Source of the DNA: Sulfuriflexus mobilis
Lineage (GTDB): Bacteria; Pseudomonadota; Gammaproteobacteria; AKS1
DNA: 64,000 bases
Assembly (NCBI RefSeq): GCF_003967195.1
Contig: NZ_AP018725.1
Span: 1,178,001-1,242,000 of the forward strand
Reading direction: 5' to 3'
Both the position numbers and the translations under genes were made by a program. This document shows positions 8,931 through 18,500 of the stretch, piece after piece. Numbering within the stretch: the first letter of the stretch is position 1; each line of letters begins with the position of its first letter. Below the pieces are notes generated by a model. That model was given only the letters and a program-made list of their open reading frames with translations, made no database searches and had not been told where the DNA came from.

Positions 8931-9282
8931 GTATCTCTCCTTCTGTAATTATTTGTATGTTGCAGAGTAATGGTGAATATCCAGTAAACTTGAAACACAA
9001 CTAAGGTTGTTTTCACAATCGATATCATCGGTCTAGGATTTATTTCCGGTAAACCTGCACAGGAAAGGCATGGATTATAATAACTAAAGTGCAGCATATT
9101 TCCCTAATAGCAAAAGAGGTCAGACTGCCGCTCACAATACTTGTATATTGACTACATGAATTGAATACTCAAATACTATGAAAATATATAGCACTGAACC
9201 TGTACGAGCGCATTGATCCAGATCAACAATAGAGTGGGGGGGGTAAATAGTGTGTAGCTACACAAAAAGACGGGGAAGAGTA

Positions 9283-9327
9283 AATAGGGGACAGGCTACG
9301 GTTTAATTATAAATAAAAAGGGGGGCA
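9283..9327. repeat. AATAGGGGACAG-type repeat, copy B
   Basis: AATAGGGGACAGGCTACG, then TTTAATTATAAATAAAAAG and a G run. It matches the copy at 8218 over about 40 bases with few changes. Repeats of this form occur next to REP-associated tyrosine transposases in other bacteria (from memory), but no transposase gene is in this window. Confidence 0.65.
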
Positions 9328-9430
9328 GTATGAACTTCCCTAAAGTAAATAAAATTGATTAGTACCCTTTGTTCAAAGTACGGGTGCGAAATAATAATAT
9401 GTTAACGTTGACTGGACTGAATAATTGTTT

Positions 9431-9456
9431 ATATCATTGATATAGATCAATGATAT
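9431..9456. promoter_or_regulatory. Perfect inverted repeat, possible operator
   Basis: ATATCATTGA (9431-9440) and TCAATGATAT (9447-9456) flank a 6-base spacer, about 200 bases before the 1270-residue gene. It lacks a T run and lies far from any gene end, so a protein-binding site is more likely than a terminator. Confidence 0.4.
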
Positions 9457-9513
9457 ATTCAGATTAACAGACTATATAAATAGATTAAATATTAATAAAA
9501 TCTAATTGTTTAT

Positions 9514-9553
9514 ATTGCTTTATTGCTTTATTGCTTTATTGCTTTATTGTTTT
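9514..9553. repeat. 8-base tandem repeat (five units)
   Basis: Four exact ATTGCTTT units (9514-9545) and a fifth, ATTGTTTT, lie about 100 bases before the start of the large secreted-protein gene. Copy number of such repeats can change by slippage. Confidence 0.8.
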
Positions 9554-9652
9554 CTTACGCTCGTGCTTTTTCTGGTAACTTTTAATAGCTGTGATTTCAG
9601 CCGTTTATAGAAGTGCTTTCATTTATATTGACCAGGTGACATTGGGGGGCAT

Positions 9653-12600
9653 ATGAACACTTGTTATGGAAGCCTTTGCAGAGGAACCTTTCTTTCACTG
9701 TTAATCTATCTGCTTGCTTTCGGTACCAGCAGTGCCGAGGAAGGGGAAGTCAACCCCGGCAAGGTATCCGGAACAATCAGTTTCATCAATACCTCCCCGG
9801 ATGTGGCGGCCCGCCTCTCCGCCAATCCGGTGACAGTGCCGGCGAATGCATTACCAGTCAAACTGTATCGAGACAATACCCTGGCAGCTAGTGGCGCGTA
9901 TGCTGTTGTCAACACCGCTCCGGATAGTAATACCTATCAGGCTGCATCGTATGTATTGCATCCTGATGTAGAGGAGACGGGTAGCGACTTTCATGTCCTC
10001 GTGAATTCCATGCTATTCGCTGATACATCCACTTATCGTTTTGCCTCCTCAAGTACGAACTCTGTAAGTGTCCAGCAGTGTCCCGGTGTCTTGCCGGAAA
10101 CAGTACAACCTGCCGGTACAGTGTGTGATGTAAATGAGTGTGCGGCACTGTTGGGTCTGCAGTACAAGTTCGTACCGGATCCTGCTGAGCCCGATATCTT
10201 GATGGCCCTGGACCCTAATGTGGATGTTGTTTGTACGGTCTCGGCGTACCTGGAAGATCCACCCGGCAGCAATACGACCGGCCTGCAGGCCGCCACTGGT
10301 GAACTGACCACCCCCTTGAGCGAGATGATCGGTGCTGGCGCACAGGCCCAGTTACTGGTCAGAGCCTCGGCAGCACCGGTGTCCTTGACCGTGAGTTGTC
10401 AGGTCAAGACTAAATCAGGTGAAGAGGGTTTCGTTATTATTCCCAGTACGGGGTTCACTCCTCTGGATAAATCCGTCAGCCTGGGTGTGCTGGCCTGTGG
10501 TGAGACACAAACACCGGCGACCATCGAGATCCCCGTAGAGCGAAATGCCGGGAGGCTAATTGGCTATTTTGATATCAATGGTTATGACGAAGCCATCGCC
10601 CAAATATCACTGGATACCGCGGGCGGAATATTCTCGAAAAGTCCGCCACTGGTCGCGGCTGGTACGTTGCCGACGGAGAAATGGGAATTCAAGGGTGCCC
10701 CCCAGGGCCCACATAGCGTCATTGCCCGCACTGTCCTGGACAATGGTGATAAGTGGTTGATGTTGCCACATCGGAATGGTCTGAATGGCCAGGTCACCGT
10801 GGTCAAAGATCAAATCACGGATATCAATGTCAGCCTTATCAGTAAGCCGGTAAAGGTCCAGGGTAATGTTCTGCTCTTCGATATCAACGGCAAAACCGAT
10901 TTGGATGCCATCAATAACCCTGCGTTCTTAACGACCACGCTGGTCACAACCAAACAAAGCTATATGGAAGCGCTGGGTATAGAGGAATTACCCTCCATCA
11001 ATGGCGGCAGTGGTTTTGGTGGTATTTCGCGGGGACGCCTGAACGGTGCCTATGACCCCGCGAGCCATGAGGCCCCTTTGAATTATGAATTATTGCTCAC
11101 CGGCCTGAGCCCTGAGGATGGCAATCTGGATGGCAGTGACGCCAAGCCCACGCTGTGGGATGTCGATACTCTCCGCCTGTATTTTGACAAGACACCGGCA
11201 GTATTGGGCGGCTACAATTTCGTTGATATCGATCTGGCTCAATGGCTGAACGAGCTCGCGGATCCGGCAACAAGTGATGATGTGATCATGTTGCCCGAAC
11301 AGAAATTCTGTTTAGGCAAGGCAGCACTCACCATTCGTGTCGATGAATCGCTGGCCACATTGTATCGGCCGCAAATGAGCACATTTTCCACAAGCCAGTA
11401 CTTCCCGACGGTCAGTGGTACCTCACCTGTCGCTGGTATCGACGGTTTTGCCGTGGGTGATAAATACTCGGATAATGACGCAGCAGCCGAGGTACACATC
11501 AGCGCAACCCTTCCCGAAGGATTTCAGTACAAAATCAGGCCGACGACGAATTATCTTCCTGCAGATGGCTCGTCATCATCATGGTTATCGTTAGGAGACA
11601 TGCTAATTCCACAAGATGGTGTCATCGGTTGTGGCAAAGTCGAGAATCTCTGTGCCAACCTCACCGACTTGGAGGGCGGTGCCTCTATACTGGATGTGTC
11701 CATCACGAATCCGAGTGGGGTAGATAATCAGAACTACTGTGTGAATAGCGGCAACCTGGAACTGAATATCACTGCCAGCTCAACTGGTAACGATGTACAG
11801 CAGCTTGCCTATGTGCTTGATCCACCGGCATCAGTGACTGATCTGCAGGAATACTGCAACAGCAGCGGCACGGCAACGGTGCTGTGCACCGATTGCGGCA
11901 TGGCCCCGCAATTTCCCGTGAATCTCACCTCACTTGCCTCCGGGTCGCACACACTGGTTGCTTGCGCGCAAGATACGGGCAGCTGCGTCTCGTCGGAGGA
12001 ATACAGTTTCTCGGTAACAGAACAGGAACTGGCATTGCAATGCACGCCGGACTTCACCGTGGAACTGAACATCGGCGAAACCGGGATAGCCAAGGATGAT
12101 CCCCGCATTACCGATAACCTCGGGGCCGAATTGCTTGGGAACTGTGGTGTTCCCGATACTATTGCAGACGATCAACCTGATGTATTCCCCATCGGTGATA
12201 CCACGGTTACATTCTCCGCCAGTGGTGTCGATGATTGTACGACCACGACCACCGTAGTCGAACCGGTCTTACATGAGTTGGCCTATGTGGATCGTATCAA
12301 TGCTAACTCGCATGCCTTGAAGGTTTATACTGTGGAGTTGGGAACGGAAAAAACCTTTGACTGGTTTGATGCGGCTACGCCGAATGAGGTATGGGTGGAA
12401 TACGATCGTCTCGGCGACGTGCTCGGCTATGCTTACAGCGCCGGTAATAATAAGGTGAAAAGTTTTGATGCCGATTCTGCGGCACAAACCCTGCCGCCCT
12501 ATCCCTGTACCGGAAACTGTGTGAATATCGCCTACCGACCCGAACATGCGGGGCAATATGCCGTGGTCGAGACAACGGACTTTGCCACATACACGATCAG

Positions 12601-13465
12601 ACTGGTCGAAAACGGTGTGGAACTGGATAGCCAGTCGCTATCCGCAGTCGACGGCATGAGTCGGGTCGAACTTGCCTGGTTCCCCCTGGGTAGCAAGTTA
12701 TCGGCAATATTCACATCACCGCAGGCAAATGACGCGAATGCCGGTAAAATCCATTATTATCAATGGTCGGTCATCAATGATGCCTTCAGTACCGAAACGT
12801 CTATGCTTGAGCAGCGACCCATTAGGGAATACGTGCACGAGTTGTTGCATCTCGGTGATGACTCAGCACTGTTCGCTACGAAATATACAATCAACACTGT
12901 GCAAGGCGGGGTGATTACTAATTTGAACGCGGCCAGCGTTTTCATGAATGCCCTGGATTTTACTGACAATGGCGACGCCGCCGGTATTATCACCTCGAAG
13001 GCATTCGGCCCCGCGACACTCGGCTATGTCTGGGGGATGATCGATATCGACAAGCCGGCTGACATCAGTGCGGTGCTGGGCGGGCTTGTTCCCGAAGTCA
13101 CGAATACGGTCGCGATTTCATCTGATAAGGAATATATCGCAGTCGGTACAATCCAGGGGATCCATGTCTTTACGTTTCCAGATTTCTCATTCGTTGCAAC
13201 GATTCCTGCGACCAGACCATACGATCTGGCATTCCGCCCTGTCGGTCCCTACCTGCCTGTCGCGGCAAATCCGTTGACAAAAGGTGTTACCCGCTTCCCG
13301 ATGCGAGAATTTGAGCCTGTTGATAAATGGCCGCAGCGAAAATTACTTCCCGACGCCGGCGACAGACCGGACAGCGCCAAACAACCTCTGCCGTGGAAGA
13401 AACCAAGGCTACCTGTCAAAAAAGTGCCAAATAAAAAAAATTCAAGTATTCCGGCGCCACGATAG
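9653..13465 (+). CDS. Large multidomain secreted protein of unknown function
   Basis: 1270 residues with a signal peptide (cleavage near GTSSAEEG). The N-terminal two thirds look like successive beta-sandwich domains. At about residues 795-870 a HYR-like Ig domain is visible (LQCTPDFTVELNIGE, then GDTTVTFSASGVDDC). From about 880 the sequence changes to propeller-like repeats (ALKVYTVELG, YIAVGTIQGIHVFTFPD). The last 40 residues are basic and Pro-rich. Many paired Cys suggest disulphides, hence a periplasmic or extracellular location. No enzyme motif is seen. A G run a few bases before ATG 9653 serves as ribosome site. The gene is followed after 12 bases by a lipoprotein gene, likely one operon. 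Confidence 0.75.
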   Translation: MNTCYGSLCRGTFLSLLIYLLAFGTSSAEEGEVNPGKVSGTISFINTSPDVAARLSANPVTVPANALPVKLYRDNTLAASGAYAVVNTAPDSNTYQAASYVLHPDVEETGSDFHVLVNSMLFADTSTYRFASSSTNSVSVQQCPGVLPETVQPAGTVCDVNECAALLGLQYKFVPDPAEPDILMALDPNVDVVCTVSAYLEDPPGSNTTGLQAATGELTTPLSEMIGAGAQAQLLVRASAAPVSLTVSCQVKTKSGEEGFVIIPSTGFTPLDKSVSLGVLACGETQTPATIEIPVERNAGRLIGYFDINGYDEAIAQISLDTAGGIFSKSPPLVAAGTLPTEKWEFKGAPQGPHSVIARTVLDNGDKWLMLPHRNGLNGQVTVVKDQITDINVSLISKPVKVQGNVLLFDINGKTDLDAINNPAFLTTTLVTTKQSYMEALGIEELPSINGGSGFGGISRGRLNGAYDPASHEAPLNYELLLTGLSPEDGNLDGSDAKPTLWDVDTLRLYFDKTPAVLGGYNFVDIDLAQWLNELADPATSDDVIMLPEQKFCLGKAALTIRVDESLATLYRPQMSTFSTSQYFPTVSGTSPVAGIDGFAVGDKYSDNDAAAEVHISATLPEGFQYKIRPTTNYLPADGSSSSWLSLGDMLIPQDGVIGCGKVENLCANLTDLEGGASILDVSITNPSGVDNQNYCVNSGNLELNITASSTGNDVQQLAYVLDPPASVTDLQEYCNSSGTATVLCTDCGMAPQFPVNLTSLASGSHTLVACAQDTGSCVSSEEYSFSVTEQELALQCTPDFTVELNIGETGIAKDDPRITDNLGAELLGNCGVPDTIADDQPDVFPIGDTTVTFSASGVDDCTTTTTVVEPVLHELAYVDRINANSHALKVYTVELGTEKTFDWFDAATPNEVWVEYDRLGDVLGYAYSAGNNKVKSFDADSAAQTLPPYPCTGNCVNIAYRPEHAGQYAVVETTDFATYTIRLVENGVELDSQSLSAVDGMSRVELAWFPLGSKLSAIFTSPQANDANAGKIHYYQWSVINDAFSTETSMLEQRPIREYVHELLHLGDDSALFATKYTINTVQGGVITNLNAASVFMNALDFTDNGDAAGIITSKAFGPATLGYVWGMIDIDKPADISAVLGGLVPEVTNTVAISSDKEYIAVGTIQGIHVFTFPDFSFVATIPATRPYDLAFRPVGPYLPVAANPLTKGVTRFPMREFEPVDKWPQRKLLPDAGDRPDSAKQPLPWKKPRLPVKKVPNKKNSSIPAPR

Positions 13466-13477
13466 GGAGATTGTCTC

Positions 13478-14221
13478 ATGACGATTTCGCAACGCAGAAG
13501 AAAGCCATTAATACTGATTTCGATGCTGGCGGTTATTGCAGGACTGACTGCCTGTAAGCCCGTTGCGACGATAAGCTTGTCATCAACAGATGTGGGTGAA
13601 GGGGATCCGCTTGTGGTCGGATGTGCCGCGAATACGGCAGGAACCTATACTATTAGCTTGCAACCCGCCGGCGAAGGCACGGTCAATCCTGGCAATCCAG
13701 TACCGATCACAACCGAGCCATATCGAACACAGGGCACGATTCAATGGCATATAAGCGGAAAGTCCAGGCGGGTCACTGTTGTCTGTACGGTGGTCAACGC
13801 AGATGGACAAGACGTTAGAAGTGCTGAGGTTACTATACGGGATTCACATCCTCCCAGCCTTGTCCAGGGTTCTGGCTGGGTATTTGGTGGACCGCATCCT
13901 AACCAGAAGGTAGGGCAGGTTTTTCCAATTACGGTGAATGTTGAGGACCTTGCTATTGCTCAATCAGGTGGCGATGTGAGTGGTATAGATAAAGTGCAGA
14001 TCAACACTGCTGGTCCTATTACGGTGAGCCCGGTAGAAGAAAACCCACCTGGAGATTTTCCTGGCCCACCGGTTCGCTTACCAAGGGGGCCTACACCCTT
14101 TGCCGCGACGTTTACCGGCCATTGCTTTCATGAGGGAGATATTAGTATGCGTGCAGTCATCACTGATACCGCAGGCTCGTCAACTATAACAGCAGACGAG
14201 ACATTTGCCTGTGTGCCTTAA
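13478..14221 (+). CDS. Lipoprotein with Ig-like domains, unknown function
   Basis: 247 residues. A basic n-region, hydrophobic core and lipobox LTAC (Cys about residue 26) predict a lipoprotein. The rest has a beta-rich pattern (DPLVVGCAANTAGTYTISL, later VTVVCTVVNADGQ) that suggests two Ig-like domains, with Cys pairs in the first. The upstream gene ends 12 bases earlier, so the two are probably co-transcribed; the lipoprotein may tether or present the large secreted protein, which is inference. GGGAG lies before ATG 13478. Confidence 0.68.
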   Translation: MTISQRRRKPLILISMLAVIAGLTACKPVATISLSSTDVGEGDPLVVGCAANTAGTYTISLQPAGEGTVNPGNPVPITTEPYRTQGTIQWHISGKSRRVTVVCTVVNADGQDVRSAEVTIRDSHPPSLVQGSGWVFGGPHPNQKVGQVFPITVNVEDLAIAQSGGDVSGIDKVQINTAGPITVSPVEENPPGDFPGPPVRLPRGPTPFAATFTGHCFHEGDISMRAVITDTAGSSTITADETFACVP

Positions 14222-14375
14222 AAATAAGAAAAAGATCAAGGTGGTTAGAGAACCCCCTTTGGGTTTTGTTTAAGTATATTCTGAATACACCCTGCTTGTT
14301 CTGGTAATTAAATAATAACCTGTTCATTCTGAATGAATAACCAGAGGGTATGCAGTGTCGAAGGAGGTAAACGTT

Positions 14376-15377
14376 ATGAAACAGACCATTTCATTCTGTG
14401 TTGTGATAGCTGTAGTCTTGGCATCGACATTTACATTTGCATATTCGCCTCGTTTGGCACACAAGCCGTTAACGTTGCTTGCCTTAAGTGTTTATAACAA
14501 ATGTAACAGTAACGAAGTTACCTATAAGGATTTCGAACGCAGGGAGCATGTAGTGCTTGGTAATATTGCCATGGATGAAGGCAAGCGTGCATTGCCAGGG
14601 TTGCATAAGTATTCTTTTGCGAATGGTTCTCTGGCTATGATCAAGCGAACGGTTAACTGGCACTTTTATAACCCCTTCCGTGAGCGGTTATCAATTCAAG
14701 GGTGGGTTGACAAGTCACAAACTCGTTTATGGAAGAGGGCGAAAGAAGAGTTTAACAAGTACGAAAAAAATGATAAAAGAGAGTTTTCCCTTGGGGGTAT
14801 TCTGCATCTTGTCGAGGATGCCAGTGTCCCTGCACATGTTGTTCCTGTCTACCATGGCCCGGTGCTTCCTGATTTCTACGGAAAATTTGAGCACCTGGTA
14901 GATTATATGAAGGATCACGTGGAAAATGGTTTGATTAAGGACAAGATTGATCTTATTGAGCCAGATACCATTGCCTTGTCTGTACTGATACAGGCTGATA
15001 TTGGTTCGTTCTGCAAATTAACACAGACAGAGCTGACAGCCGATGCCATTCGGAGAAGTCTGGCTTATAAAACTTTAACTATGGTAGAGTCAGAAATACC
15101 TGGGTGTGATGGCTTTAGTTGGTATGACTTCTGGATAGCGCCAGAAGGGCAACGCTATTTCGGAAAATATAATATTGAGAACGGTAACCCGCTATTTGGC
15201 AATGCAGGAACGTTAACGAAAAACAAAGCAGGTAGTATATTGTACTGCAAGTTTGAAAAAGATGATCTTCGATACAAGGGTTTTGTGACAAAACTCCATA
15301 CTGAGGCAATCAAGGCGGATCTACAAATACTCGGTTGGGCGAGTAAAAGACTAGAATTAAATGGATCGAATAGATAA
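14376..15377 (+). CDS. Secreted zinc phospholipase C/S1-P1 nuclease-like protein
   Basis: 333 residues from ATG 14376, which has AAGGAGG 8 bases upstream; a GTG at 14355 is less likely. A signal peptide ends at TFTFA. The motif GGILHLVEDASVPAHVVPVY, with His, Asp and His spaced as in zinc-dependent phospholipase C and S1/P1 nucleases, plus NWHFYNPF and KFEHLVDY, supports a trinuclear-zinc helical fold. Substrate could be a phospholipid or nucleic acid; it cannot be chosen from sequence. A 150-base gap separates it from the lipoprotein gene, with a weak hairpin near 14251, so it may be a separate transcript. Confidence 0.7.
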   Translation: MKQTISFCVVIAVVLASTFTFAYSPRLAHKPLTLLALSVYNKCNSNEVTYKDFERREHVVLGNIAMDEGKRALPGLHKYSFANGSLAMIKRTVNWHFYNPFRERLSIQGWVDKSQTRLWKRAKEEFNKYEKNDKREFSLGGILHLVEDASVPAHVVPVYHGPVLPDFYGKFEHLVDYMKDHVENGLIKDKIDLIEPDTIALSVLIQADIGSFCKLTQTELTADAIRRSLAYKTLTMVESEIPGCDGFSWYDFWIAPEGQRYFGKYNIENGNPLFGNAGTLTKNKAGSILYCKFEKDDLRYKGFVTKLHTEAIKADLQILGWASKRLELNGSNR

Positions 15378-15582
15378 ATGGAGTATGGGCTCACTTAGAA
15401 TCTCTATCGAGCTTCGTTAATTGTCTCAAAGAAGGCTCTCAGCATTCATTATGAGTGGATCTGGGCAACTCTATGCTTCCAGCATCAGGGCGACTTCCTG
15501 AACTTGAGGTTCTGGTCGTATTTTCTCAAATATTTGTCACAACGCTGCTCTGAGCTCAATACTGTCGTAAAATACGCAATAG

Positions 15583-18500
15583 ATGAAAATGCCTCCAGAA
15601 CCCCTTAATAACTTGATTGCCGATTGCATGCTGCGTGATCAATTCCGCTTTCGTCGGCGTTTTAGGCAAATACAGCAACAAAAGAACAAAAATGAGCAAG
15701 TACCGCAGCTGGCTAAGCTGGAGGCGGATATCCAGGCCTCGGCCTTGCTTCGCGCCGGGCGCCTCGCGGGCCTGCCGGTACCCACCTTTCCCGACAATTT
15801 ACCCGTCTCTGACCGCCGTGAGGCGATCAGTGAGGCGATTAAAAACCACCAGGTCGTCATCATTGCCGGTGAAACGGGTTCGGGCAAGACGACCCAGCTA
15901 CCGAAGATCTGCATGGCGCTGGGGCGTGGGGTGGCTGGCCTGATTGGCCATACCCAGCCGCGACGCCTGGCGGCGCGGAGTATTGCCAACCGGGTGGCGG
16001 AAGAGCTGCAGACCGAAGTCGGTGCCACGGTGGGGTATAAGGTCCGTTTTAAGGACAAGGTGGGCCCAAAATCTTATTTAAAGCTGATGACGGACGGGAT
16101 CTTGCTGGCCGAGATACAGGGCGACCGGTATCTGAATGATTATGACACCCTGATTATTGATGAGGCCCACGAGCGCAGCCTGAATATTGATTTTCTGCTG
16201 GGGTATTTAAAACAGCTATTACCGAAGCGGCCGGACCTGAAGCTGATCATCACCTCGGCGACGATTGATACGGAGCGCTTTTCCCGCCACTTTGATAAGG
16301 CCCCGGTGATCGAGGTCACCGGCCGGACCTATCCCGTTGAGGTGCGTTATCGACCCTTACTGGAGGATAACAAGGCCGAGGATGACAAGGACGCGCAGCC
16401 GAGAGATGCCCAACAGGCCATTCTTGATGCGGTGGACGAGCTCTCGGCAATTGACCGTGCACAGGGCAAGAGCCCGGGGCATATCCTGATATTTTTTAGT
16501 GGTGAACGCGAGATCCGTGAGGCGGCCGAGTCATTGCGTAAACACCATCCGCCCCAGACCGAGATCCTGCCGCTATACGCGCGCCTGAGTGCGAAAGAAC
16601 AAAACCGTGTGTTTAGCCCGGCCCGGCATCGGCGCATTATCCTCGCCACCAATGTCGCCGAGACCTCGTTGACGGTGCCCGGCATTCATTATGTGATCGA
16701 TACGGGCATGGTCCGGATCAGCCGTTACAGTTACCGCAGCAAGATCCAGCGCCTGCCCATTGAGCCTATTTCCCGCTCCAGCGCCAACCAGCGTAAGGGG
16801 CGTTGTGGCCGCATCAGTGAGGGCGTGTGTATTCGCCTGTATTCGGAGCAGGATTTTAACAATCGCCCCGAGTTTACCGATCCGGAGATCAAGCGCACCA
16901 ACCTGGCCTCCGTTATCTTGCAGATGGAGTCTCTACGCCTCGGGCATATTGAAGACTTTCCCTTTATCGAGCCGCCGGATTCACGTTATATCACCGATGG
17001 TTACAAGTTATTGCATGAACTGCGCGCGGTCGATGAGCACAATACTGTCACGGCGTTGGGCAAGGAGATCGCCCGTTTGCCGGTTGACCCGAAGATTGGC
17101 CGTATGTTGCTGGCTGCAAAGCAGTTTACTTGCCTGCAGGAGTTGTTGATCATCGGCAGTGCCCTGAGTGTGCAGGACCCGCGTGAACGCCCGGTAGATA
17201 AACAACAAAAGGCCGATGAGCGTCACCGGCTCATTAATGCCGGGCTGGTGGATGGAGATGCCGGAGACACTAATAATAAGGAGAACAAGGATAAGCCAAA
17301 GTCTGACTTCCTGTTTTACCTCAAGCTGTGGCAGCTGTATGAAGACAAGCGTAAGCATTTGACGCAAAACAAGCTGCGCACGTTCTGTAAACAGAACTTT
17401 CTTTCCTATAACCGCATGCAGGAATGGCGGGATATTTACCAGCAGATATTTACGCTGTTCAAAGAGCAGGGCGTCAGGCTCAACACCAGTGAGGCGGGTT
17501 ACGAGGCCATTCATCAGGCGCTGTTATCGGGCCTGTTGGGCAATATCGGCAACAAGTCGATAGAGGGTAACGAGTTCCTGGGGCCGCGCAATATCCGCTT
17601 TTATATTCACCCCGGCTCCTGGCAGGCCAGGAAGCCACCCAAGTGGGTCATGTGTGCCGAGCTGGTCGAAACCACGCGCCTCTATGGGCGCATGGTGGCG
17701 CAGATCACCCCGGAGTGGATTGAGGCCCTCGCCGGGCATTTGATCAAACGCAGTTATTCGGAGCCGCATTGGCAAAAGGGCCCGGCACAGGTCTCGGCCT
17801 ATGAGCGCACGACGCTTTATGGGATTACTTTATGCCCGAAACGGCGTATTAACTATGGCCCCATCGACCCAGTGTTGTCGCGTGAGCTGTTTATTCGCGA
17901 GGCACTGGTGCAGGGTGACTTTCAAACCCGGGCCACCTTCTTTAAATATAACCAGTCGGTGATTGCAGAGATAGAGGCCCTGGAGGCCAAGGGCAGGCGC
18001 CGGGATATCCTCGTCGATGAACAGGCGCTTTATCAATTCTACGATGAGCGTATTCCCGCCGATATTTATAACGGCAAGGCCTTTGAAAAATGGCTCAAGT
18101 CCATACAGCAAAGCCAGCCCGAACTTCTCTATTTGCAGAAAGAAGAGTTAATGCGCCACGAGGCTGAGCACATCAGCGAGGGGCAGTTTCCCGGCACCAT
18201 GGAGCTCAACGGCGTCACCCTGAAACTGGATTACCATTTCGAACCCGGCCATGCCGAAGATGGGGTGACCGTTATCGTGCCGCTGGCGATATTGGCGCAG
18301 TTACATGAAGCATCCTTTGATTACCTGGTGCCCGGGCTGTTGCGTGACAAGATCATTGCCCTGATCAAGTGTTTGCCGAAGGCACTGCGCAAGTTGTTTG
18401 TGCCGGTGCCTAATTATGCCGATGCCTTTCTTCAGGCAGGCGACAGGTCCTTACCGTTAATTGAAAGCCTGGCCGCGTATATGCAGAAGGTCAGTCGCAC

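Larger units (their letters stand above)
8931..9652. other. AT-rich gene-free region with repeats
   Basis: No credible gene is seen. The stretch holds a GAGGTCAGAC motif near 9115, a REP-like copy at 9283-9327, a perfect 10-base inverted repeat at 9431-9456, and an 8-base tandem repeat at 9514-9553. It contains the promoters of both flanking exported-protein genes. Confidence 0.6.

Noticed and set aside
9514-9553. Possible CRISPR-like array
   Set aside because: Units are 8 bases without spacers; it is a simple tandem repeat and no cas genes are present.
15378-15582. Possible gene fragment before hrpA
   Set aside because: Both strands were read and no family pattern or good start was found; treated as intergenic.
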